Positions 1 to 9,446 of a stretch of DNA of 20,410 nt are shown here, piece by piece. Origin of the DNA: Chromera velia (taxonomy: Eukaryota; Sar; Chromeraceae); the NCBI GenBank assembly GCA_018398765.1, contig JAHBMJ010002198.1, positions 1 through 20,410 on the forward strand, read 5' to 3'. A program made the position numbers and the translations under genes. The stretch's first letter is position 1. Every line of letters starts with the position of its first letter. The notes under the pieces were generated by a model. That model saw only the letters and a program-made list of their open reading frames with translations, had not been told where the DNA came from and made no database searches.

Positions 1-493
1 CAAGATCTGTTGTTTGATTACTTTTGCAAAGAGAACAATTGAAAATCCGTCTACGCGGGGGACTGGTGCGCTTCGCATCCTTTGATTTTATTTTTTTATC
101 TCACTATTATTAGATTTAGAGCTTGCGGCGGCGCCCACTCTAACCATCTGGGTTCTCAGTTTAGGGCTTCTAGCCAACCCTCAAAAGCCTATCGAACCCT
201 AGGGTTAAAGCTTCCCTTTCCTAAGTTTCCTTCTCCGCCTCACACCTTACTCTACTTCCTGACTAAGTTTCTACTTCGTCTCAATCTGTACAGTGACATG
301 GTCACGCACTCAGGTACGCGTACAGCAACAGGAAAGCTCCTTCGAGACAAACATTGTGGCAGTGCTCCTCACAACACCAAAACCAATTTAGCAAACCCAG
401 TGCCAGCACTTGGCCGTGAGTCTTCCTGCAGTCGCTGTCGCGGTATCAACCTCTCAAATTGCGCCAAGGGACGAAGCTTCTTCAAACGCAGCT
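1..493. other. 5' flank of the CCCH zinc-finger gene
   Basis: No gene is supported here. It probably holds the promoter and 5' leader of the gene starting at 494. A 12-bp palindrome, AACCCTAGGGTT, lies at 195-206 and a TTTAGGG word at 160-166; both resemble telo-box promoter elements of plants and algae, though this is only a resemblance. An ATG at 298 followed by a GT donor near 314 and the acceptor TCCTGCAG ending at 431 could form an extra 5' exon that joins in frame to the open frame upstream of 494. I regard that as a weaker alternative to a start at 494. Confidence 0.4.
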
Positions 494-2365
494 ATGTGCC
501 AGACCAACATGAAGAACCAGCCTACCGTTGGTGTGTTTCCAACTCACAGAGGAAAGGGGGAAGGCGATGTGGATGTCTTGGCTTTTGCCAAGAAAGACTT
601 CCGTGTTTGGGAAGACTATCGCCTTTTCTTCCGAAACAGTTTTCTCACAGTCGATCGACGATTTCCTCTTGCCGACCTCTCACAGCAAGGACGCGGCACG
701 TCCACCAGACGCCGTTCCAAGTCCGAGCCTCCTATTCCTGTGTCCTTGAGGTTCTCCGAGTCGGGTGCCCTCGTGCCTCGATGTGGGATCACAGAGGGAG
801 ACGGGGACGAGGAACAGACCTTCGTCGAATCCCTTGAGAACGTCGGGTCCCTCATGCATCGCCCGGGGGGGAACTGCAGAGGACGTGCTTGCTTTTTTGC
901 CCATGGAAAAAAAGTCAGTCGGCTTTCGTTTGGTCGGAGTCTTCTGCCTGCTCCTTGAAGTCTTTCGACCGGTTTTTTGAAATTGGACTTTCTCTATCTC
1001 CCTTTGTGTGTGCTTGCAGGGGTGCAGCCGCGGCTGGCTGTGCGTCGCATGTCACTACTGCCCTCCACGTCAGTCAAGTCAAGTCGCATGGATTCGTTTC
1101 CTTCCCCTCAGCCACTCTGTCGTTTTTCGCCGAGTCGTTCCTTTCGCGTTTCTTTCTCGCGTGTTTTTTTTTCTTTTCACGGCCTTTGGCTTTGAATGGT
1201 TTTGGATGATCCGAAAGCACCATGCGGCTTCTTCCTTCTTCCTTCGTCCCTTGTATGTCTGCATGCAGTTCCCGCTGCCCCATCAGAGAAGGCAGTGTAC
1301 GAGCACGTGACAGGGTCTGTGAACTTCCTGAGGAACCGGAAGAACAAAACCATCAAGAGCAGCCTGCAGCAACACCAACAGAGGAAGACTTCCTCTCCAG
1401 GAAGTTCCTCCCGTGGGGGGGGAATTCGAGGAGCAAAGGCCGTCAGCCGTGCCTCCTCCTTTCTGTCTTACCCTCATCGCCAAGCAGGGGAAAGAGGGGG
1501 TTTCCAACCCCACCAGCAGCAGACGCAGCAGAGGTGGACAGAGCCGGCAAAACTTAACCACGTGTTCTCTCCTCGGGGTCCCAGGGGGCATCATGGGGAG
1601 GGAGAGGGAGAGGGATACCTCCAAGAGGACCAGCAGAACGTGACCTCAGCAGCTGCCTTCGTCTTATCCGAACCCGAGGAAAGGCAGTCCAGGGGTGTCA
1701 CACCGTACGGAAACATTCGGGGCAGAGGGGCTGCGAGTGGGTGGTACACAGACACACGTCGGGTCGGTAGGGGGGGCTTCAGAGGTACCCCACGTCCCCA
1801 CCCGACCCGGGGGGCTTATCCCTTCCCCCCAAGTGACCCCCCTCCCGCTGTTCCCTTGATGCCCCTCCCCCTCTCAGCAGCAGCAGCAGCAGCCACGGCA
1901 GGGGGGCAGGGACAGGCACAGGTAGGCTTGTGGGGCAGGTCCGGTCCTGCTTCCGCTTCAGCGTCTCCCCTTCCGCCTCCCACACAGAACCCCCAGTCTC
2001 AGTCCACTCACTTGCTCGGTCCTTGTGAGGTGAGACCACGATCCCTGGCAGATTTGCGACAAGGACAGACAGAGGGACGACTTCTGTCAGGGAGAGGGGG
2101 GGTGTTGGGAGGAGTCCATATTCAAAGGGCGGGCCATGAGGGTCGCGAAGGCATGATGGATTCCCGACGCGGGCCTCCCTCTCCTCCTCACTCTGACTCT
2201 CAGGGAAGCTCCGGAGCTGAGGGCTCTCGAAGTTCCTTCTCTATTTCTGTCTCCCTAAAATCCCTATCGGGAAGATCCTCCCACAAGAGCAAGCTGCTGG
2301 GCACAAGAGGCAAAGGCAGCAGGGGAGGGGCAAAGACAGCAGGGGAGGGGAGTTTTCGGGGATAA
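494..2365 (+). CDS. CCCH-type (CX8CX5CX3H) zinc-finger protein, three exons
   Basis: Exons are 494-913, 1020-1068 and 1269-2365, with introns of 106 and 200 nt. Both donors read GTCAGT; the acceptors are TGCTTGCAG and TGCATGCAG after CT-rich tracts. The joined frame gives 521 residues. Splicing creates a perfect zinc finger, C133-x8-C142-x5-C148-x3-H152, the RNA-binding class typified by tristetraprolin. The finger sits in a larger block (GSLMHRPGGNC, then RACFF, then CHYCPP) that I know from many alveolate proteins. Exon 1 is otherwise unremarkable. Exon 3 encodes a long disordered tail rich in Ser, Gly, Arg, Gln and Pro with a poly-Ala run. A role in post-transcriptional mRNA control is likely from family knowledge. 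The first in-frame ATG was chosen; 509 is also possible. The second acceptor is less certain, since AGs at 1286 and 1313 keep the same frame. A further exon after the AG at about 2590, followed by an open stretch to a TGA near 2715, cannot be excluded. Confidence 0.72.
914..1019 (+). other. Intron 1 of the CCCH gene, splitting the zinc finger
   Basis: The donor is GTCAGT at 914 and the acceptor TTGCAG ends at 1019, after a CT-rich tract. It is a phase 0 intron between Lys140 and Gly141. Reading through it destroys the finger; removing it gives exact CX8CX5CX3H spacing. This is the strongest evidence for the gene model. Confidence 0.8.
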
Positions 2366-4020
2366 GAGAACAGAAGAGAAAAGCGGGGTTTCCGAAAGTC
2401 CCCCGGAAAGCGAAAACTGCTTGGAGGGGTCTGGTAGAAGAAATTCAAGAGGCATGAAAAGAAAAAAAAAAGTCAGGCTCATTCGAAAAGGGTGCGCGAT
2501 TTTTGCCTCCCTGAAAGAGATTCCATGATATGCCCTTTCTTACTTGGTTCCTTTTTTTAACTGCTTTCTCCCTTGTCCATGGGGCATGCAGTTTTCTATC
2601 GAGAGCCTGCGAGCCCAGACCGCACCCGCCTTGTCTGGCGTGAACGTGCGCGTCTGTGGTCTGTCTGGCAATGAGGCAGGCTTGGTGCACAGGGAGGGAG
2701 GGAAGGGAAGAAGATGAAAAGTGATGAGAGTGCTTTGTTTGACTGACCTTGAAGTGTGCTCATGTTCTTGTTCGGCTGCACAAATCTCGTCTCAGTGCAG
2801 CTGCGCGAAAGGACAAAGAAGAAAGAAGGAGTGCACCTTGTCCTACTGTCAACGTGTTGTTGCCAAACAGATGAATGAATAAAGAAAGGAATGAATGTTC
2901 AGAAGTATAGTCCGCAATTGATGCTGGAACTCATTGATGCATGGAGAGACCATCTGATGAAGTCGTAGTCCAAAAAGGGAAGGAAGGAAGGAGATGGAAA
3001 GCGGAGTAAGGCATACGACGTTTGTGATGCTAGAATCTCGGGAGAATGTGTATGCATGCTTCGTTTCGTCTTCAGTGAGAAGGAAGTTGAATTTGTCTGA
3101 GACCCCTTTTTTTCTCTGTTCACTATTTCTTGTCTTTCACTATTTTTTGGGAATTTTTCTCTCTTTATCCTCGCCTCTCTCTCTCTCTCCGTCTCCCCCC
3201 TCCTCTGCATGTCTCTGTATGCATTCTTTGTTCGGGACGGCCTTTGGGCGTTCTCTGTTGGGGTGTTTTTTTCTCCTTCCTCTACCTTTCTCCCGGTCTC
3301 GCTCTCTCCCGATTCGATTTCTCGATTTAAATGAAGGTTTCTACTTCCGCAACTCCATAGACGCGGAATGCAGTGGCATTGTATGAAATTCATTTCCGTT
3401 GAGGACCGAACAGTCTTCTGTACAGCCACGTTCTTTTTCGTTTCGTTTCGTTTGTGGCTCGAGTCGTCTGTTCCCTTGATCGATTTGATTTGTCTATGCA
3501 TGTGTCTGTTGGGGGGGTGAGGGCAGTGAGAGTTCTCTGTCCCCCCGAACGACGAGCCGAAGTTTTCGTCGACTTGTTTGTTTGTCTTCTCTCTGTGTGT
3601 ATGTCCTGATGGAGCTACAGGATCGATCTCTCACTTGTTGGGGAACAAAAAAATGAGTGCGCACATAAGTGAAAAAAAAGGACTGGGAAATAAAAGAATG
3701 AGTCAGCAAACCGACAGAAAAGGAAAGAGGATTGGGGAGTGAAAGAATGAGCCAAACGACGGGTGAAAAAAAAGGTCGGGTGCCATCCCAGCCGAAGAAA
3801 GGGAGGAAGGAAGCAAGGTTGTCTGTCTGATGTGTGTATGCCCATTCATCTGTCCGTCTGCTTGCTTGATTTATTTGTTGATTTGATGAGTCGCCCTTGA
3901 ATGACACCCCGGATTCCTTCCTAGAGTGAGGAGAGAGAAAGAGAAAGGACAAGAAGAAAGGAGACGGACAAGAGACAGACAGAGAGGAGGTAGACAGAAA
4001 GGAAAGGAAACGAAAGGAAG
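2366..4020. other. Intergenic, CT/GA-rich, no supported gene
   Basis: Open frames here on both strands are made of Ser, Leu, Phe, Arg and Glu from CT- or GA-rich tracts (for example 3165-3200) and show no domain. The one stretch with some coding look is about 2591-2717 on the plus strand, behind a TGCAG acceptor; it may be a missed terminal exon or an alternative 3' end of the upstream gene. The 3' UTR and polyadenylation site of that gene must fall in this region but cannot be placed. Confidence 0.5.
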
Positions 4021-4652
4021 GATGTTTTTCTCTTCTCTCTCTCCATGCCTTGTCTGTCCGATGCATGAAAGGGGAATTGAGAAGGGGAATGAAGATCATC
4101 AGGCTGGTCAGAGGTCACCGTCGTAAGCCGGAAGGTAGGCCTCTGCTGGTCGGTCGGTCGTTCGGTCTGTCTGCGGCACTCAAATCGAATGTGCGCGCAT
4201 GTGCGTGCGTCCGTCGTTCGAGAAGTTGCAGGATGTTTTTCTCTTCTCTCTCTCCATGCCTTGTCTGTCCGATGCATGAAAGGGGAATTGAGAAGGGGAA
4301 TGAAGATCATCAGGCTGGTCAGAGGTCACCGTCGTAAGCCGGAAGGTAGGCCTCTGCTGGTCGGTCGGTCGTTCGGTCTGTCTGCGGCACTCAAATCGAA
4401 TGTGCGCGCATGTGCGTGCGTCCGTCGTTCGAGAAGTTGCAGGATGTTTTTCTCTTCTCTCTCTCCATGCCTTGTCTGTCCGATGCATGAAAGAGGAATT
4501 GAGAAGGGGAATGAAGATCATCAGGCTGGTCAGAGGTCACCGTCGTAAGCCGGAAGGTAGGCCTCTGCTGGTCGGTCGGTCGTTCGGTCTGTCTGCGGCA
4601 CTCAAATCGAATGTGCGCGCATGTGCGTGCGTCCGTCGTTCGAGAAGTTGCA
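4021..4652. repeat. 211-bp tandem repeat, three copies
   Basis: Copies start at 4021, 4232 and 4443, a period of exactly 211 bp. Copies 1 and 2 look identical by eye. Copy 3 differs by one base (AAAGAGG for AAAGGGG, near 4493) and ends about one base short, at GTTGCA before 4653. Each copy begins with GATGTTTTTCTCTTC, contains GATGCATGAA and a (GGTC) cluster, and ends with CGTTCGAGAAGTTGCAG. Since 211 is not a multiple of three, no single protein frame runs through the array, so it is not a coding repeat. The near-identity implies very recent duplication or ongoing homogenisation. Confidence 0.95.
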
Positions 4653-6724
4653 TAGTCCCACTTCACTGCATAAAGCTTCTTTAGTGCTTAATCCTTGCAG
4701 TGCCTTTTCTTCTCCCTCACACGTCTCTTCTTCTCTCTGCTTATTTCCATTACAACAACATTTTTCCCTTTCTCATCGTCCCACTGGCTGGAGCTGTGTG
4801 GGACTTTGGGACGTCGTGAGAAGGAAGGTCTTCCTTGCAATTTGTTGCGAAATGAATAAATGTCTGTCTGTCTGCATGAGGAATGCATGGCGGGGGGGAG
4901 GCTGCATGGAAAGCTGAGTCGTTCTCAGACCGCGCTTCTGAGGATTGCCGGCAGCATGTGTTTTGTCCTTATCCTTCCTCCCCTGCCTTTATTTTTTCGG
5001 CCCTTGTTGAGTTTGTCTTTGTATTGTTGACTCGGTCGATCACTCGAGTAAGCGCTTGTCTGTGTTTTGCATGTCGTATGCGTGCGTCAATGAGAGGTGG
5101 AAGAGAGAGAGAGAGAGAAAAAAAGTACCTACTTGTGCTTGCTTAAGACCGACTTTGTTGTAAGTGTCGTATGGGGAGTTCTCTGAGGTCGGCTGGCAAG
5201 CTCATAAGGTACTCGGTCAGTTTGGTTTGGCTACCGCTCTCTCCTTCTTCTCGTCGAAGTTTGCACTGACAGAAAGAAGCACGGGGCCATCGATCGAGAC
5301 GTACAGCAGCAAATCCACAGATCGTCCGTGGGGTCGGTCTCTTGTTTGCTTCTTTTTTTGATCCTTGGATCGAAAGAAACATATGCGTGCGTCGAGGTCG
5401 ATCCCTTCGTTTGGCATTTTTCGTCTGAATTCTCCCTCCTCTCCTCTCTGATCCCCTTTTCCCTCCTTCCTTCCTTCCTTCCTGTCTTTCTCAGAAAGAT
5501 CCAACTGACTCGATTCTTTTATTCATGCATCGTCATTCATGCCTTTTCGGTCTTTCCTCTCCTCCCTTGACCCCCCCCCCGCTCTAAAAACCTTTCTGTC
5601 CTTTCTTCATGACCGTGAGAGCGCCAGTGTATTCGTGTCTGTCTGTCCGTCGTTTCTTGTAAAAAAGATGACGGAAAGACTCTTCAAGAATACCGATCTT
5701 GTCGGATTTCCCTGCCTAGCTGTCCCTTCTGACAAGTGAAGTGCTTTGATGACAGGCAACGGAGAAAGAAACAAGGTCCGCATGCATGCAGTACACGGCT
5801 CAAAACTCTCATTTATTATCTGCAGTATCCAAAAGGATTGATTGAGAAGAGAACTGTAGAGCGGCAGCTCGAGCAAACAGTACAATTGAAGGAGCTGAGG
5901 TTGTGCATGGGGAGTTCATGTCAGAGAGAATTTACGCGAGCAAGTAGAAGATCTTCGTGCTGCCACAAATGCTTGGCAAATGAAAGAGATACAAGATTGC
6001 TTGCTTGCTTACACGGTGCGTGATGATTTGCAATGAATGAGCCTGCATGCATGCATCTACGTTGATCGGCATTTTGTTTCTGGCTGCATGGAGACGCAGG
6101 AGATCGATAGCTCGGACAAGAGAAAAGGGGTGATCAAGTAATCTCTCTCCAGCTTTTAAGTCTGAACTGTCTCCGTGGACCAAAACTGAACGAATTCTTG
6201 TAAGGCAGTCAGTCGATCGATCCACGTTCCTCTGGACAGTCAGTCATGAATCCATGCAGACGCTCTGTATGGTTTAATATTTTTCTTTTTCTTTTTTCTG
6301 TCTTGGTGCATGCACGATGCGGGCACGGACAGCCACGTTGCTTGAGAGAGAAGCTTATCTGGGGGAGGTGCAATGGAGGTGCATGCATGATCACAGGGCC
6401 TGTCTGTTGCCGCTTTTTTCTTGCTCTGGTGAAGGTGTTAAGTCCGTCCAGACTCCGGATTTCGGATGTGTGCAGAATAAAATAATCCCGTCTGCGTTCC
6501 GGAGTTTTCGTCGGAACCCCCCAGAGATGTGGATCGAGTGGTTGGCATGCCTCCTTCAGTGCGGGTCGAGAAGTCTACAGCTTGCTGTCATGCGAGTCTT
6601 GTTTTTTTGGTTCTCAATGTGGTGTTCAAAGTTGTAACCCCACCGTGTCGACGGTCAAAAACCGCGCGAGGATGCAACGGTGTAAACCAAACGGTATCTT
6701 TAAGCCTGAACCTTTGATCGATTC
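4653..6724. other. Intergenic stretch, no supported gene
   Basis: No open frame here shows a recognisable domain or credible splice pattern. It contains a (GA)n run near 5102-5118, a run of ten C at 5571-5580 and several TGCATGCA words between 5780 and 6390. It ends at the first inverted-repeat arm of the transposon region. Confidence 0.5.
5780..6389. promoter_or_regulatory. Cluster of TGCATGCA palindromes
   Basis: TGCATGCA or longer palindromic runs occur at 5783-5790, 6044-6056 (extended to TGCATGCATGCAT), 6307-6314 and 6380-6387. In apicomplexans, similar GCATGC/TGCATGCA words are bound by ApiAP2 transcription factors. That they are sites here is inference: no adjacent gene is recognised, and the word is also frequent elsewhere in this window. 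Confidence 0.25.
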
Positions 6725-6774
6725 TACGCACGGACGTGGGACCCCGGGACATTTGGGCGGGACCAATAATTACG
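6725..6774 (+). repeat. Inverted-repeat arm A, left copy
   Basis: This 50-bp segment matches the reverse complement of 10901-10949 at about 41 of 49 aligned positions with one single-base gap. All eight mismatches are transitions. The best conserved part is GGCGGGACCAATAAT. It is the outer part of a pair of diverged arms that flank the gag fossil. Confidence 0.8.
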
Positions 6775-6941
6775 TGCCCATACACAAAACGAAGGCAAAA
6801 TTGCTTCGTATGGAAAGGCCTCCGAAGCCTCTCTTTTCCGACTTGGCTTTGACCCAAGGTCACCCAACTCACCTAGGAGACGTCAGTTCGCCTCTCTAGA
6901 CTCTCTCTAGCTGCTTGGTGCAGAAAAAACGACTCCCAGAC
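6775..6941. other. Sequence between arm A and the hAT-type element
   Basis: This is part of the roughly 2.2 kb that separates arms A and B on the left but is absent on the right. A short hairpin, CGAAGGCAAAATTGCTTCG, lies at about 6790-6808; related sequence follows arm A in the right copy near 10881-10905. No gene is visible. Confidence 0.4.
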
Positions 6942-6949
6942 ACACAGGG
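6942..6949. repeat. Left target-site duplication of the hAT-type element
   Basis: ACACAGGG; it pairs with ATACAGGG at 7422-7429, differing by one C/T transition. Confidence 0.75.
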
Positions 6950-7421
6950 CAGGGTATCCAATTAGGTTTTAACCTAACCTAACCTTAAAGTAAAAAAAAC
7001 CTAGGTTAGGTTACTAACCTAAATTGCAAGGATACGATTCTTACAGGTATGAAATATGATCATACTAAGTGATATCATGATTTTATGTATATTTTTACAG
7101 CGTTATATTAAGTTTGGATATGTAAAACACTTTTTAAATTATAAATGTATCTATATTTTGTGTTGTTTTTGATTGAAAAGTGATATTCAAAAGCTTAATT
7201 GAACATGATACTCAAAAAGTTGATTTTTACTAGTATATGAAAGTCGGTTTTCGAGTGAAAAAAATCATTTTTACAGGTGTAAACTTAATTTTTTAGTCTA
7301 TGCTGTCCATAATCCTCTGAGTAGGTTTCTAACCTAAACCTAACCTAAAACCTAAACTAACCTTAATTAAGCTTCCTAACCTAACCTAACTTGTTCTAAC
7401 CTAACCTAATTGGATACCCTG
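6950..7421. mobile_element. Non-autonomous hAT-type element (MITE), 472 bp
   Basis: The ends are a perfect 19-bp terminal inverted repeat: CAGGGTATCCAATTAGGTT at 6950-6968 and its reverse complement at 7403-7421. An 8-bp direct repeat flanks it: ACACAGGG at 6942-6949 and ATACAGGG at 7422-7429, a 7 of 8 match. A CAGGG terminus with an 8-bp target duplication is the hallmark of the hAT superfamily. The interior is AT-rich with no coding capacity. Subterminal regions are packed with AACCT/AGGTT units on both sides, some able to pair locally. An absent autonomous hAT transposase must have moved it. The single mismatch in the duplication suggests moderate age. Confidence 0.88.
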
Positions 7422-7429
7422 ATACAGGG
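7422..7429. repeat. Right target-site duplication of the hAT-type element
   Basis: ATACAGGG; it pairs with 6942-6949 at seven of eight bases. Confidence 0.75.
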
Positions 7430-8981
7430 AGTACAAAGAACGGACATGTGAGGTCTGAGATGTGAAGAGGCCAAAGAGGCCTCTCTGGACTCAGAAGTCC
7501 AGAAAGGGCTGTGATGCATCAATGATGATTAAATGTATACCGACATACTCCATCTAGTCCAAGTAACTTAGTTCCAACAGGGGATAAGGAATGGTTGGTG
7601 CACTGTGGACTTCAACTGACAAGTCTGTTCAGGAACAGAAAGATACACTCCAGAGGGCGCCCAATGTGAAATTGCCGGAAGGGCTTTTTCCTTCTTGAGT
7701 GTTTCAAACCTGCAGCCATCGCACAAAGGTACTGCCCAACACTCATATGCTCCTGTCTGGAGGGAAAGAGCAGGACAGAACCACTTACCGGGGGAGCTGG
7801 AGGTCGATCAATACCCCTGAGACATCAATTCTCCACAACATGAAGACAAAACAATCTCGCCTTCCTATAAGGCTACAACCAGTAGACGCACCAGAAACCT
7901 ATTCCGCTGGCCTAGGAGGATGACAACAGACATAGGGCATTGGGCAAAATTGCCGGGGATCGATTCTGTGGCCTCCTGGTAGAAAGAAGGAATGTTGCTT
8001 TGGAGGCCTGGGAAGTACTTTCCTGATTGCTCCAGACTGGAGCTGCCAGACACGCTAAAGCAGATCAACTGCATCACAAGACTTTACCCCGATACAGATA
8101 TAAGCTGTCTAGTACTAAGGGAGCGGAATGGTGTTATTTTGACCATCGGTACTGCTCTACACAACAAGGTAGAAAGATCGTAGAAAAGAAGAGACGAGAG
8201 GACGAAATGACCCTTCTTGATGCACGCGCCGGAGACGGCGTCTTTACCTTCGTTCATCCTTCGTTCCATCTGAACCAGGGTTTACGCCTCCGCTAATCGC
8301 TCCAGCTGAACCAACACTTCTCTGTGTGTTGGTATACTTTTTGAGCAGTCTCAGCACATTTCGGCAATTTTGAGAGTGACCCCGGAAAGTTTTGGTCCAA
8401 ATTCATGCACCAACGCACTCAGCGCGGCCTCCGGGGACCAATTTGGTATCTTAGTAGTATAATCTTACTATACTATACTCGCGTCTGAGATGACTGCATG
8501 GGCACCACCTGTGCAGAAATTTGCATTTTAGGACCAAATCATGTCCAAATCTTACTAGCTTATAACCAAGTAGTGATTTATGCGCTATTGTGTGCACATA
8601 CATAACTGGAAGGGATACACAAAATATATAAGCCGGCCTTCGCAATTACTCTAAAGCTTTTTGAACATCATTTTCCTTCGAAACTCAAGTTCACTTTACT
8701 TTACTTGAGTTGTACAACTCAATCTGCACACTGCATGACAATTGTTGAGTGAATGGTTGGCGGTTTCCCTATCTTTCTGAGTAATATAATGTCGTATATA
8801 GTGTTACAAAAGAGGAGCGTGCATAAAAAGGCATCCCAACATGCGCCGCTCACGATGCCTCAAAAGAGAAGAACTTTTGTATGTGTCCCTCTTTCGACAT
8901 CAGACTCGACAACGGGAGTACCCACCACAACAACGTCAGCACGCAGCACGCGCCCACTCTCGTGTACCTTTATGGGTGTCC
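7430..8981. other. Unassigned sequence inside the interrupted left arm
   Basis: No gene is supported. Short open frames at 7699-7923 and 8027-8296 show no domain. Together with the hAT-type element it makes up the extra ~2.2 kb separating arms A and B on the left, so it may be an older inserted element whose ends I cannot define. It contains a perfect 18-bp palindrome at 8705-8722 and a GGACT/AGTCC hairpin near 7485-7503. Confidence 0.4.
8705..8722. repeat. Perfect 18-bp palindrome
   Basis: TTGAGTTGTACAACTCAA equals its own reverse complement. An ACTCAAGT word about 20 bp upstream pairs with the overlapping ACTTGAGT at its left edge, so two alternative hairpins share the same arm. The function is unknown; it could be an element end or a protein-binding site. 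Confidence 0.6.
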
Positions 8982-9073
8982 CACGTGTGACGTGAATGCT
9001 TGTAACCACGCCGCCACGTACTATAATTTAACCGTTGGCGTCACGGTGGGCCGGTTGGTGGCATTGAGAGAAC
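8982..9073 (+). repeat. Inverted-repeat arm B, left copy
   Basis: It matches the reverse complement of 10777-10854 with several small indels. Long matched pieces are TGTGACGTGAATGCT, GTTGGCG and TGGGCCGGTTGGTGGCATTG; mismatches are mainly transitions. It contains CTATAATTT, a TATA-like word. It could be part of an LTR-like region of the retroelement. Confidence 0.75.
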
Positions 9074-9446
9074 GTATAAGCCTGCCTTGCGGGACCGAGC
9101 GGAAACGCGCGTGCCCGTAGCCACTCCAATCGATACAGCTTTAGGATGGCTTTTATCCTGTTTTACCCTCAATCATCGTTTTATCCATGGCATCCAGATT
9201 GACTATCAGGAGAACCAGACTTTGAAGTAGGACTTCTAGGCAATGTTTCTAGGAACAGATCTTCTTATCTATTATCTGAGCCTCGTGCTAGCTGTGGTTA
9301 TGTTTCATGTGCTAGCAGGGCCTCGTTCGGCAAGGGCCGAGAAGCTTCTAGTAAGTGGAGTCAGAAGCGCAGCTAGAAGCGCAGATTGAAGTGTTTTCTA
9401 GAGTGTTTCAATATATTGACAGACTGAAGTTGAGAGATCGTGAGAA
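9074..9446. other. Presumed leader of the gag fossil
   Basis: This lies between arm B and the first plausible Gag codon. If arm B is part of an LTR, the rest of the LTR and the primer-binding site should be here, but I cannot identify a convincing tRNA complement. No gene is seen. Confidence 0.3.

Noticed and set aside
82-837. 251-codon plus-strand open frame starting at 82
   Set aside because: It overlaps the zinc-finger exon in another frame and shows no domain; the finger frame is better supported.
2899-3501. 200-codon open frame on the minus strand
   Set aside because: It is rich in Arg, Glu, Lys and Ser from GA-rich tracts and shows no domain or splice context; it is expected from skewed composition.
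3494-4099. 201-codon minus-strand open frame
   Set aside because: Ser/Leu/Phe/Pro-rich product of GA-rich plus-strand DNA that runs into the 211-bp repeat; no family features.
4021-4652. CRISPR array or coding repeat
   Set aside because: The copies are contiguous, with no spacers, and the period of 211 is not divisible by three.
5736-6023. 95-codon plus-strand open frame
   Set aside because: No domain, no splice context and average composition; length is compatible with chance.
6969-7402. Interstitial telomere block
   Set aside because: The AACCT/AGGTT units are irregular, occur in both orientations and lie strictly inside the inverted-repeat ends of the hAT-type element.
7660-7680. Retroviral-type primer-binding site at GGCGCCCAATGTG
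   Set aside because: It only loosely resembles a primer-binding site, and no LTR end or Gag frame follows at the right distance.
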